Shown here piece after piece: positions 1 through 10,504 of a stretch of DNA of 64,000 bases. Below the pieces are notes generated by a model. That model was not told the DNA's origin. It searched no databases and saw only the letters and a program-made list of their open reading frames with translations. Positions within the stretch are counted from its first letter, which is position 1. Each line of letters starts with the position of its first letter. Origin of the DNA: Carettochelys insculpta (taxonomy: Eukaryota; Chordata; Testudines; Carettochelyidae); NCBI RefSeq assembly GCF_033958435.1, contig NC_134158.1, forward strand, positions 9,550,337 through 9,614,336. The letters run 5' to 3'. A program made the position numbers and the translations under genes.

Positions 1-462
1 CCTCCGCTGAACCTGCTCCAGCACATCCACATCCTTTTTATACTGGGGGGTCCAAAACTGGATGCAATATTCCAGATGTGGCCTCACCAGTGCCGAATAG
101 GAGGGAACAACCACTTCTCCAGATCTGCTTGAAATGCTCATCCTAATGCACCCTGCTATGCCGTTAGCCTTCTTGGCTACAAGGGCACACTGTTTACTCA
201 GATCCAGCCTTTCATCCACCAGAACCCCTAAGGTCCCTTTCCACCTTCCTGCTGCTGAGCCAGGCAGTCCCCAGCCTATAACAATGCTTGGGATTCTTCC
301 ATTCCAAGTGCAGGACTCCGCACCTCTCCTTGTTGAACCGCATCAGTTTTCTTTTGGCCCAACCCTCACATTCATCAAGGTCACTCTGGGTCCTATCTCC
401 ACCCTCCAATGCATCGACCTCACGCCCTGGCCTGGAAGGAGCCTGGGCCCTAGTTGGTGACA
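1..462 (-). mobile_element. CR1 LINE fragment, end of reverse-transcriptase ORF
   Basis: The minus strand encodes the familiar CR1 segment after the reverse transcriptase core ([20 protein letters not shown], then [12 protein letters not shown], about 462 to 212), with further 3' ORF sequence down to base 1. Several stops and indels break it, so it is a dead copy cut by the window edge. Confidence 0.85.
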
Positions 463-1325
463 CCAGGAAAGGAAGGAAACGCGTGTTCCCTGTTGAGCTC
501 CAGTTGCAATGTGTGGCTTTCTTGGGGCTGTATCATTTTCCACTTCAGTTCCCAGAGCAGCGTTAACCGCCCCTGGTCTCCTCATTCTCTCAGCGTGGAA
601 CTCCCAACCCCTTCACCAACACACACACGCACGCGCTCTTCCTCCAGCTCCCGGGGGAGCTAATCAACCTCACACGCCAGGGCTGTGCCTCCGGGCTGAA
701 TTGGCTTTAATGCATGAAAGGTGGAGGAATTTCAGAGGGAGAGTCAATGCATGGAGGTCCAGTGCCTTCGTTACCAGGAGCCTCGTTAATGACGTGGTAG
801 GTGGCACCAGGAACTGGGTGAGCTTGTCTGCCGGGAGGGTTTCCTCAGCCGGGGACTGAACTAGCTCAGCTCTTCGGTCATGGCCCCCCAGGCTACATAA
901 ATCCAGAGATGGCTCCCGCAGGGCTCACTGAGATGACAGCGATGGAGGCTGAGCTCAGACTGGGCAGAGTTTGAGCTGCTTGCCAATGGGTGGGGAGGCT
1001 GGCAGGGGCTGCACGGGGTAAGGGCGGATGGCTCACCCTGTACAGGCAGTGCTAAGGGCACCCTCCTCCCCGCCTGAGTCATCTCCCCAGTGTGATATTT
1101 AACCAGTAGGGGGGTAATGTGCTGATGGAGGTCCCTTGTTTCTGGCATCGGCAAACCCCAAGGCCCAATACACGAGGGTCTGTTCTGCCCCCTCTAAGAC
1201 CTCCCCGCCTTTGCCCATAATTCCCAGCAGAGACTGGATTCTTCAGCCCCTGTGCTGCAGTTACACAAGGGCCGCGCCTCTCCCCAGAGCCAGCTGCACG
1301 TCAGTCTTCCGTCCACTCCTGTGTC
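463..1325. other. No gene recognised
   Basis: No exon, RNA gene or clear repeat is visible here. Short open frames have no recognisable protein character. It lies 3' of the minus-strand esterase paralogue A. A possible downstream exon of that gene, as seen in its paralogues, was looked for and not found. Confidence 0.4.
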
Positions 1326-2300
1326 TTCTCTGCCACTAGGGGCCACGTCCCCTCAGCCGCCAGTGTTCCCAGACCCACCCCTCCGCCCCCTCCTGGGAAC
1401 CTGTCTCTCTGAGCTCAGGCCTCCTGCCCAGAAAGGGGTCTCCATGGGATGACCTTGGCGGGGGAACAGAGTTGTCATCCTCCTGACCCCCCAGGGTCCA
1501 AGTGCCGATGGGGCAGAAGCTCTGGCTTCCCCACAGCAGATGGGTTCTGGAGTTCCCAGCGTTCTCCCCGCCCCACCCGCCCCCCCGGGCAGAAGACTGG
1601 GGCATCTCCAGGAGGCCAGAAGATCCCATGGGCATGGGAACGCAAGCTGGGATAAATTGCTTCTGCAGGGAAGCCATCTCCAGACCAGCCCCAGGGGCGA
1701 GGCACTGGCTGGAGCAGGGGGCTGGAGAGATTCAAGGTCTTCCCTCTTGGTCCGCGGATGCTCACCTGGGGCTCTTGGTTTGTCTGAGAGCAGCGAGGCC
1801 GGGGCAGCACAGTACCACTTCGTCTTCTGTGCCTCTGTGAGTCACACCCCCTCAGCCACCAGCGCTCCTGGATCCACCTCCTGGGAATCCCGCTCCCTGA
1901 GCTCACGCCTCCTGCCCAGAAATGGGAGCTATGTGGGATGACCTTGGAGAGGTAACGAAGTTGACCTCCTCCCTGCCCAGAAGATGCAAGAAAATGAAGA
2001 TGGGGAAGAAAGCGCCTTTGGGTTCTGGAATTCTCAGGGGGCGCAGGGTCTCCCTGGAATAGGAGAATGCGGCACCTCTAGAAGGCCAGAAAACCCCCAG
2101 GGAGAGGAGAAGGAGACCTGGGATATTGTGCTGCTGCTGGAAAGCAATCTCCAACCCACCCCCCTGTGGTCTGGGGACTCAGAGGGGTGGGGAGACACAG
2201 GGCCTTTTCCTCAGGGCTGCTGCTTGCTCAACCCACTGATCTCAGCCGGGACACTCGGTTTCTCTGAGAGCAGCGAGGCCAGGACAGCGCAGTAGGAGGC
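1325..2300 (-). repeat. Diverged tandem duplication (~485 bp unit) that includes the end of a paralogue A exon
   Basis: Copy 1 is about 1325-1815 and copy 2 about 1820-2300. Shared landmarks include GGGATGACCTTGG at about 1446 and 1936, TGGGTTCTGGA at 1540 and 2023, and CTGAGAGCAGCGAGGCC at 1784 and 2265. The last landmark lies in the terminal coding exon of paralogue A, so copy 1 holds a partial copy of that exon. Confidence 0.75.
1755..1815 (-). pseudogene. Partial copy of the 3' end of esterase paralogue A terminal exon
   Basis: Read on the minus strand, this piece encodes YCAAPASLLSDKPRAP. It resembles [16 protein letters not shown] in the real exon of paralogue A. It ends in a good splice donor, AG|GTGAGCATCC, as the homologous exons of paralogues B and C do. 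Upstream homology to the rest of the exon is missing, so it is an exon fragment carried by the tandem duplication, not a usable exon on its own. Confidence 0.6.
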
Positions 2301-2412
2301 ATGCGACATCCTCTCAACTCGGACCGGCTTCAGGCCAATGTGTTCAAAGTTCTGCTTTCCGGGGTCGTAACTGGGCCATTGCTTGGAACCCTCTTCTCCC
2401 AGTATGGGTTTC
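2211..2412 (-). CDS. Terminal coding exon of esterase paralogue A
   Basis: The acceptor ATGCAG lies at 2418-2413 and the phase (one base completing a Gly codon) matches the preceding exon. It encodes [20 protein letters not shown] followed by a conserved Cys in [13 protein letters not shown]. This is the equivalent of the 167-nt exon of BCHE and of paralogues B and C. Reading through the lost donor adds the tail [10 protein letters not shown] before TGA. No AATAAA was found downstream on this strand. Confidence 0.8.
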
Positions 2413-5400
2413 CTGCATGAAAAATAAAAGAGCCAGTATGGAAATGTGGTCAGATGCTCTTCACTGGCATGGGAACAAATGAAATGCCGGAGGTAGGGGT
2501 GAGGATGAGCCAGCCTGAAAAAGTTTGGACCCATCCCTGAAATGGCTCCCACACCATTTTGTTCTGAATGAGGGTGAAGCTGGTGACTGCCACCAGGTCT
2601 TTCCATGTGGGGTTACCTCTTATGAACATGGCAACTTTTTCCATTGGTCTCCCAGGGGTTCCTCAGCCAGCTCTAAAAACTCTTGGGCTCAAATGATCTA
2701 GAGCGGATGATTTAATAACCTGCAACTTCAGCAGATTCTGGTTAGCACCCTCCAGAGATACAGAAAGCCATAGAAGCACACAACGCTAGGACTGGAAGGG
2801 ACTTTGAGAGGCCATCAAGTCCAGGCCCCTGCCCTCATGGCAGGACCAAGCACCGTCTAGACCAATCCCTCACAGACATTTATCTAACCTGCTCTTAAAT
2901 ATCTCCAGAGATAAAGATTCCTCAAGCTCCCCAGGTTCTAGCCCTGGGGCTGGCAACCCGGGTCTGTCAGCGTTACAACTGGCACGTTGGCCGGGAAGAA
3001 CTGATGGAAGGTCTCAGAAGCTTGGGATGCACTTCCTCAGCCCAGGGACGCATGTAGTACCCAGAGGCACTGAGACCTCATCTGGGGTGAGTGAAGTCCC
3101 TGCTCTACAGCCTTGGGTGAGAGCCAGCTGGCCTTTAGCTCATGTGGTAGAGTGCAGGGCTTTAGACCCTCTGCTTGCGGGTTCTATCCCTGGGGCTGAC
3201 AACCTGGGCCTGTTGGCATTACCCTACAGAAGGGAATTTTCAGGTGAGAAAATGGGGGGTGACAGGATAGAGGTTGATAAAATCATGACTGGCCAGGGAA
3301 AAAAATGAGTAAGGATAAGTTATTGACTTGTTCCCATTACGTAAGGATTAGGGGTTACCCAATGAAACAGAAGGGCAGCAAGCTTAAAACTCAGCAAGGG
3401 AGGCTTCTCTTCACAGGGTGTGTGTTCGGCCAGTGGAACTCCTGGCCAGAAGAGGCTGGAAAGACTAGGGCTTGACCAGGGTGAAAAAAGAACTAGATAA
3501 ATTCATGGAGGTTCTTTCCATCAATGGCTGTTAGCCAGGATGGGCAGGAACGGTGTCACCCAGCCTTTGTCAGAGGCTGGGAATGAGTGTCAGGAAAGGG
3601 ATTGCTTGATGATTCCCTGTCCTGTTCGCCCCTGCTGGGGCACCTGGCGTTGGCCTCTGTCAGAAGACAGGACACTGGGCTTGATGGACCTTTGGTCTGA
3701 CCCAGTCTCGCTGTTCCTATGTCCCGTTAAAAGGCTGCTGCTGTCCAGGGCAGCTGGCCACTTCCACCCCGCCATCGGTGGCACTGAGTTCATCTCTAGA
3801 CCAAAGGCTTCAGCCCAAGAGAGCCAGCCAGCTGTTGTGGACACCTAGTCTGAGGTTGCAGCAGCTTCTCTCTGGGTGAGTGCCAAAAGGAGACGCTGCG
3901 GGACTCACTTACCCACTCCGAGCAAAAGTCCCTAGGTACCGCATCCCCGTGCGGCTTAGCATCGCCTCGGCCTCTGTGTAGTTGGTGCCTACCACAGACC
4001 CCAGGGTCCCAAAGATGTAAGGCAGCTCAGTGCCGTGCCCCACCCCTGTCCATGCAGGCGTCGACAGGCCGCTGGTACGATGGGCGAAGTAGGCGGTATA
4101 GACGGGATTTCCAGCCTTTGCCTCCAGCCTGGACAGTTCCAGTAGCGGACACACCACAAAATAGTCCCCAAGAATTTCTTCCATGGCCCATCGGTATCGT
4201 GCCTCGCCCTCCTCTTCCCCGGCTTGGCCGTACAGCCGCGCCACGGCCTGGATGGCCATTTCTGGGGCCTCAGGCGCAAGCAGCCTCAGCATCTGCAGCA
4301 GCTTGTCCCAGCTGATGAGGCTGCCGTTGTCATGGTTCAAGGCGTGGGCGAAGAAGAGTAACAAGTAGGAGCCTTCGTTGGCACTGAAACCAACTCCAAT
4401 AGTTTTAGGTGGGCCCTGCTGGGCCTGCAGGAGCCGTGGGGGTGTATCAGAGAGAAAATCCCCATCTACAGTTGGAAGAAAGGGCAGCTGCATCAGGGCC
4501 TTGTGGTCCAAGACAGAAAACTGGTGGAGGGGGAACTCTCTGGGTTCCTTCCCCCGCAGGCAGCCCACCAGGGCAGTGCTGGTACCATTGGAGCAGCCCA
4601 TCAGCTGGCCCAGCCTCTGTGCTCTCTCCTGTGACTCCTCGGATGAAAGCCAAGCCCCCGGGGCATTGGGAGCTCCACCCACCAGAGAGGCTCGGGCAAA
4701 GAGAGGCCGGCTCCATGGGGAGAGGAGGTGGAAGCCAACAGAGGCAGCCCCAGCGTCCTGGCCGAAGAGCATTATTTCAGCTGGGTCCCCTCCAAAGGCG
4801 GCTGCATTGTCCTGCAGCCAGCGTAGGGCCAGGTGTTGATCCCACAGGCCGGCGTTCCCTGGAGCAGCCGGGGGCAGGCACAGGAAGCCCAGGGCCCCCA
4901 GCCGGTAGTTTATGGAGGACACAATCACATTCCCAGTGGTGGCCAGCAACCGCCCATCATAGACATCAAGGGAGGCTGCACCTGAGACGTACCCGCCACC
5001 GTGGATCCAGACCATGATGGGGGCCGTCCCGTTGGGCCGGGGATGGGGCACCCAGAGGTTGAGGAAAAGACAGTCCTCGGACTGCGGCGTTTTGGGGGTG
5101 TATATTTCAGCCAGAGGGAGGCCAGTCGGTGGAGATTGGAAACAGGCGTGGCCAAAGTTGGTGGCCTCCAGGACGTGTCTCCAGGGCCGGTGGGGAACTG
5201 GCTTCTGGAAGCGCAAGGTGCCCACAGGGGGCTCAGCATAAGGGACTCCCAGGAAGGCTGTCACGGTGTCAGAACCGGCCGGGAGGCGCTTGCCCCGGAT
5301 GGGGCCGCTGGTGGTGAGCACCCTGGTGTCATCATCATCATCATCAGAGGCAAAACCATGGCCTGGCAGGGAGAGGAGCAACAGGCAGGGGAGAGCAGGG

Positions 5401-5414
5401 AGGACTCTCAGCAT
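2211..5414 (-). CDS. Cholinesterase-like type-B carboxylesterase, paralogue A (probable pseudoenzyme)
   Basis: Seen: two coding exons, 5414-3913 (1502 nt) and 2412-2211 (202 nt), join in frame through AGTGG|GTAAGT and ATGCAG|G to give 567 residues. The start at 5414 lies nine bases after the acceptor CCCTTCCAG. Residues 1-22 form a signal peptide, followed by an Asp6 run. The COesterase fold is recognisable: [21 protein letters not shown], oxyanion hole HGGGY, and paired cysteines. Catalytic Glu347 and His460 are present, but the nucleophile motif reads GQDAG, so Asp220 replaces Ser. Four N-X-S/T sites suggest a secreted glycoprotein. Known: in this family, members without the Ser (neuroligins, glutactin) bind ligands instead of cleaving esters. 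Inferred: hydrolysis is lost but the fold kept, because the frame is open throughout. The donor found after the second exon in B and C is mutated here, so translation runs eight more codons to TGA. A CR1 LINE sits in its first intron. Confidence 0.85.
2755..2945 (-). mobile_element. CR1 LINE 3' end
   Basis: The phrase CTAGGACTGGAAGGGAC, then GTCCAGGCCCCTGCCC and TAACCTGCTCTTAAATATCT, is the reverse complement of the CR1 3' untranslated end. The copy is short and 5'-truncated. It lies in the intron between the two coding exons of paralogue A. Confidence 0.85.
3057..3222 (+). repeat. tRNA-like interspersed repeat, copy 1
   Basis: This ~165-bp sequence is about 90% identical to 55496-55664. Its 3' half looks like a tRNA: TTTAGCTCATGTGGTAGAG resembles an A box and GCGGGTTCTATCCC a B box. 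A third, short 3' end lies at about 2945-2980. It is most likely a tRNA-derived SINE, not a working tRNA gene. Confidence 0.6.
3235..3725 (+). mobile_element. CR1-type LINE 3' part
   Basis: It carries the degenerate end of the ORF (TGGAACTCCTGGCCAGA, AACTAGATAAATTCATGGAG) and the characteristic 3' tail GCACCTGGCGTTGGCC, then GATGGACCTTTGGTCTGACC. It belongs to the same subfamily as the long copy at 5464-7110. It lies within the paralogue A intron. Confidence 0.85.
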
Positions 5415-5463
5415 AGCAGCAGCTGGAAGGGAAACAGCCAAGAGCAAGTTATCGCGAATGGGA

Positions 5464-7112
5464 TATGGAGCCTTTCTCCTCTAGGTGAAATTGTGAAATG
5501 TGAAATTGCGGAGTTAACAACAGTGGTTTGTAACCTATCCTTTAAATCCACTTTGGTACCAAATGACTGGAGGACGACCAATATAACACCAATATTTAAA
5601 AAAGGCTCTAGAGGAGACCCTGGCAATTATAGACCGATAAGTCTAACATCAGTACCAGGCAAATTAGTAGAAACACTAGTAAAGAATAAAATTGCAAGGC
5701 ACGTAGAAGAGCACGAATTGTTGGGCAAAAGTCAGCATGGTTTCTGCAGAGGGAAGTCATGTCTAACTAATCTATTAGAATTCTTTGAAGGGGTTAATAA
5801 ACATGCGGACAAGGGGCACCCAGTGGACATAATATACCTAGATTTCCAGAAAGCCTTTGACACGGTCCCACACCAAAGGCTTTTATGTAAATTAGGTGGT
5901 CATGGGATAGGAGGAAAGATCCTTTCATGGATCGGGAATTGGTTAAAAGACAGAAAACAAAGGGTGGGAATAAATGGTAAATTTTCACAATGGAGGAGGG
6001 TAACTAGTGGTGTTCCCCAGGGGTCAGTCCTGGGACCGATCCTGTTCAACTTGTTCATCAATGATCTAGAAAATGAGGTAAGCAGTGAGGTGGCAAAGTT
6101 TGCAGATGACACCAAGTTGTTCAGGACAGTCAAAACCAAAAGGGATTGTGAAGAACTACAAAAAGATCTCAGCAAACTGAGTGATTGGGCAGCAAAATGG
6201 CAAATGAAATTTAATGTGGGTAAGTGTAAGGTAATGCATGTTGGAAAAAAATAACCCAAATTACACGTACTACATGATGGGGTCAAATTTAGCTACGACA
6301 GATCAGGAAAGGGATCTTGGAGTTATAGTGGATAGTTCTCTGAAGACATCCACGCAGTGTGCAGCGGCAGTTAGTAAGGCAAATAGGATGTTAGGAATTA
6401 TTAAAAAAGGGATCGATAATAAGACAAAAGATATCATACTTCCCCTATATAAAACTATGGTACGCCCACATCTTGAGTACTGCATGCAGATGTGGTCTCC
6501 TCACCTCAAAAAAGATATATTGGCATTAGAAAAGGTTCAGAAAAGGGCGACTAAGATGATTAGGGGCTTGGAACGGGTCCCATATGGGGAGAGGCTAGAG
6601 AGACTGGGACTTTTCAGTTTGGAAAAGAGGCGATTGAGGGGCGATATGATAGAGGTATATAAAATCATGAATGGTGTGGAGAAAGTGAATATAGAAAAAT
6701 TATTTACCTTTTCCCATAATACAAGAACTAGGGGACACCAAATGAAATTGATGGGTAGTAGGTTCAAAACTAATAAAAGGAAATTTTTCTTCACACAGCG
6801 CACAGTCAACCTGTGGAACTCCTTGCCCGAGGAGGCTGTGAAGGCCAGGACTCTATTAGGGTTTAAAAAAGAGCTTGATAAATTTTTGCAGGTTAGGTCC
6901 ATAAATGGCTATTAGCCAGGGATAAAGTAGGGTGCCCTGGCCTTCAGTACAAGGGCAGGAGATGGATGGCAGGAGATAAATCACTTGATCATTGTCTTCT
7001 GTTCTCCTTCTCTGGGGCACCTGGCATTGGCCACCGTCGGCAGATGGGATGCTGGGCTGGATGGACCTTTGGTCTGACCCAGTATGGCCATTCTTATGTT
7101 CTTATGTTCTAG
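5464..7112 (+). mobile_element. CR1-type LINE, long copy with reverse transcriptase nearly intact
   Basis: The plus strand encodes most of a non-LTR reverse transcriptase: KKGSRGDPGNYRPISLTSVP, DIIYLDFQKAFDTVPHQRL, GVPQGSVLGPILFNLFINDL and the catalytic FADDT box, to about 6254. The C-terminal part, 6238-6915, includes [20 protein letters not shown] and [11 protein letters not shown] seven-A run at 6244-6251 shifts the frame by one base between the two parts. The 5' end is truncated and no endonuclease is present. The 3' end is a TTCTTATG-type short repeat at about 7095-7110. It was inserted about 40 bp upstream of the splice acceptor of paralogue A, in the opposite orientation to that gene. 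Confidence 0.92.
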
Positions 7113-7754
7113 GTGAAGCCAGCTCCCACCAAGTCCCAGCCACGTAAACTCAGACAGCAGGAGCCTGGAACCCAGGTAGCAAATCAAGCCCCCTGCTCTG
7201 GTCCAGCCATGCTCTGGCTCCCTGCTTGGCATTGTCAGCCACTGTTCTAATTCTCTGTGGAGGGGAGTGGCATCTAGCGGTCAGAGGTGGAGGCGGGCTG
7301 GAGACAGGTGGGTTTTCTCTTGAATCTTTATTGGGGAGTCTTGTGTAGCGAATGAGAGTGCAGACAAGGGAACCGGGGCTCCAGGTACCTGGCTGTGGTT
7401 ATGGCGTGGTTGGTTGGGACCCTGTAAACCTAGGCCTGGGAAGGAACCGATGTGTGGTCAAGTTTGTCGGTGGTTTTCAGCCTCTCTTGCAGGGCCTCTG
7501 GGATCTGTTAAGCCTGGTGGGGTTTGAATTTGTTAGGGCTCCCTGTACACAGCCAAAGCCCCACTATGCAGGGCTGCAGCCCCAAAGCCTAAGCAACTTA
7601 TTTTCCACAACGGTGCCTGTGGCACAGGACCCTGGGAAGTTGCTCTTGAGTTTTATGCACAGAAAAACGGCTGTTTGGGCACAGTTGGGCCGTGGTGTTG
7701 GTACTAGGGGAGCTCCAGGGGGGAAAAAAGTTTGAGACCCCCTGAGTTTGAGCA

Positions 7755-7890
7755 TGGTGGGATGGGAGCCAGGATGGCCCAGTTCTATCTCCAGCTCTGG
7801 AAAGGCCGTGAGGACTCGTGAGTTAAAGCAGCGGGGGCGGGGAGGCTAAGAGCCAGGACTCCTGGGTTCTCTCCTTGGCTCTGGGAATGG
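7755..7890 (-). repeat. One or two copies of the CCAGGAGTCCTGG unit in intron 1 of paralogue A
   Basis: GAGCCAGGACTCCTGGGTTC at about 7850 and a degraded copy at about 7767 lie just downstream of the predicted first exon of paralogue A. The same unit sits at the same place in paralogues B and C. Confidence 0.6.
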
Positions 7891-7999
7891 GGTCTATGGA
7901 CAGGGTGTTAGGTGGGTCCCCAATCCAGCTGTATTTCATTCCCTCCCTGGACTCCTCTGTCCCTATCTCTGTGGTCCCAGGTAGCACAGACTCACCCAC

Positions 8000-8093
8000 C
8001 TTTCTTTGCACCGTCCTGGCTGTGTCGCACGGCTCAGAAGAAAGGGGCTCGGTCACTCTCGGTGCTGAACGGCTGCCTCAGAGGCTGAGAACA
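8000..8093 (-). other. Predicted non-coding first exon of esterase paralogue A
   Basis: About 30 bases below a TATA box, the minus strand runs through a leader ending AAAG|GTGGGTGAG, with the donor at 7999-7998. Splicing to the acceptor at 5423 would give a ~2.6 kb first intron. The transcription start is an estimate. Support comes from the same promoter, exon and donor arrangement in paralogues B and C. Confidence 0.5.
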
Positions 8094-8116
8094 ACACTCA
8101 AGGAGCAGCAACAGGA

Positions 8117-8149
8117 GCTTATTTATCCTCAGATCTGCGTCCTCATTGG
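8117..8149 (-). promoter_or_regulatory. TATA box and CCAAT box of esterase paralogue A
   Basis: On the minus strand, GAGGATAAATAAGC (8130-8117) is preceded about 15 bases upstream by CCAAT (8149-8145). The TATA context GAGGATAAATA is shared with paralogue B (21708-21720) and nearly so with paralogue C (33759-33770). Confidence 0.55.
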
Positions 8150-8199
8150 GCTACGCACACAAAGGCAGGAGGCGAGTTGGGGCCAGCTGGATGGGCCAG

Positions 8200-8960
8200 C
8201 TGGGGAGTAAACAAGGAGAAGTGCAGAGTCCTGCACTTGGGGCAGAAGAATCCCAAGCATTGTTACAGGCTGGGGACCGACCGGCTCAGCAGCAGTACAG
8301 CGGAAAGGGACTTAGGGGTTACAGTGGATGAAAGGCTGGAGATGAGTCGACCGTGTGCCCTTGTAGCCAAGAAGGCTGACGGCATATTGGAGTGCACGAG
8401 GAGGAGCATTTCCAGCAGACCTAGAGAAGTTGTTATTCCCCTCTATTTGGCCACATCTGGAGTGTTGCATCCAGTTCTGCCCCCCAGCATAGAAAGGGTG
8501 TGGACGCATTGGGGCAGGTTTGGTGGAGGGCAATGAAAATGATTAAGGGGCTGGAGCACATGACCCATGAGCAGAGGCTGAGGGGTTTGGGTTTATTTAG
8601 TTTGCAGAAGAGAAGAGTGAGGGGTGATTTAATAGCAGCCTTCAACCTCCTGAAGGGGGGGCTCTAACGAGGGTGGAGAGAAGCTGTTCTCAGTGGTGGC
8701 AGACGGCAGAACAAGGAGCAATGGGCTGAAGCTGCAGAGGGGAAGGTGTAGGCTGGATATTAGGAAAAACTCTTTCCCCAGGAGGGTGGTGAAGCACTGG
8801 AGTGTGTTACCTAGAGAGGTGGTGGAATCTCCATCCCCAGAGGTTTTTAAGTCCCGGCTTGACATAATCATGCCTGGGGTGATTTAGTTGGGGTTGATCC
8901 TACTTTGGAGAGGAGGGCTGGACTCAATGACCTCCTTCGATACCAAGCCTGGAGGGGTTG
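8200..8960 (+). mobile_element. CR1 LINE fragment
   Basis: The frame reads [20 protein letters not shown] and LSSSTAERDLGVTVDERLEM, and 3' ORF pieces continue to EVVESPSPEVFKSRLD before the 3' end at about 8960. Frameshifts are frequent, so it is inactive. Confidence 0.88.
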
Positions 8961-8999
8961 CAAGTGCTTCGGAGGACAGGGTCAGAATTCAAATGCTCA

Positions 9000-9775
9000 G
9001 GACAAACTGGAGAAATGCTCTCAGGCAAATAGGATGAAGTTCAGTGCGGCCGAGGAGCAATGAGATTCACACGTACAGACAAGGAAGTGGCACCGTAGGA
9101 TGGAGTGCTGCTGACAGGGCTCTAGGGACCATAGTGGGCCACATGCTGAGCATGAGTCGACAGTGTGATGCTGTTGCACAAAAAGCAAACCCGACTGTGG
9201 GATGCATTAACCAGAGAGTTGTGAGCAAGACATGAGAAGTCGTTCTTCGGCTCTCCCTGTGCTGATTTCGCCGCAGCTGGAGTACCGTGTCCAGTTCTGG
9301 ACCCCACACTTCAGGAAGGATGTGGAGAAATTGGAAAGGGTCCGGCGAAGAGCAACGAAAATGATTAAAGTTCTGGAAAAGAGGACCTATGAGAGATGCT
9401 TAGAAGAACTGGGTTTGTTTAGTTTGGAAAAGAGAAGGCTGAGAGGTGACACGACAGCAGTTTTCAAGTGCCTAAAAGGGTGTTACAAGGAGGAGGGAGA
9501 AAAATTATTCTCCCTAGCTTCTGCAAATAGGACAAGAAGCAATGGGGTTAATGGGTTTAGGCTGGCCACTAGAAAAAATGTCCTCATTGTCAGGGTGGTC
9601 AATTACTGGAACGAATTGCCTAGGGAGGTTGTCGAATCTCCATCATTGGAGCTATTTAAGAACCAGTTAGATAAATATCTAACATGGATGGTCTTGATGG
9701 TTCTTGGTCCTGCTGTGAGGGGACGGTACTGGACTTCATGACCTCTTGAGGTCCCTTCCAGTTCTAGTTCCACGT
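9000..9775 (+). mobile_element. CR1 LINE fragment
   Basis: Bases 9232-9741 keep an open frame with LEYRVQFWTPHFRKDVEKLE and [20 protein letters not shown]. It ends with the typical GACCTCTTGAGGTCCCTTCC tail. Upstream pieces from about 9000 are frameshifted. Confidence 0.88.
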
Positions 9776-10504
9776 CAAGGCCACAAGATATAAAGCTTGA
9801 GCCTTGACGGGCTTCTCCAGCTTCACTGGCAGGCGTGGGCCATGGCCAGACCTTTCCCCCGTGCAGCCAGATGACAGATTCACAGAGTAATGTGCACCTA
9901 GGAGTGAGTCTGTAGAGCTACTTCTGAAGCCTGGGAATGCCCCCGGGCGGCTACTTCCCACCGAGGGACCATACAGAGAAAAGGTCAGTAGCTGGTTTGG
10001 ATAAACAGGAGAACAAACAGGATGAGAAGAAATGAAAATAGCTTCAGAAAAAAGTCATCTGTCACCCAGCCACGCTGGAGCCACAGCCTCCGGCTAAGCT
10101 CTCACGGCTGAAGAATCCCTCCAGAACCCCTCAGTCCTCACTCACAGACCCTTCAATCCAAGCTCTGGGCTCCAGGGAGTCAGGGGACAGAGCTCCCCTG
10201 CTCTTTCCTTGCCTGGCTCTCACCCAGAGCACCCTGTGGGCAGCTGACGGTCTAGTTGGACACGCATAGGATTCCACTGCAAAATCTAGCCTTATCAGCC
10301 CTTGTTGTCGCAAAGACAGCAAGCTGCTTCATCTCTGGAGAGGCAGCCTGGATCCTGCTGCTTCAACTGGAGCCTCAGGCCTATGGAGAGACTATTCGCT
10401 CATAGGAGAGCAGTTCTTCAAGCAGAAGCTTCCATGTAACAACATCTGATCGCCTCTGAATCTGCCCAGATAACCCCAACCTTTTTGAAAAGAAAATTGC
10501 AGTG

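Noticed and set aside
3136..3205. A functional tRNA gene
   Set aside because: A-box and B-box like strings are present, but the cloverleaf is poor and the sequence belongs to a longer repeat with a second copy at 55.5 kb.
5001..6254. A 417-codon frame joining esterase antisense to reverse transcriptase
   Set aside because: The first half is the antisense of the paralogue A coding exon; only the second half (CR1) is meaningful. The junction is an accident of insertion.
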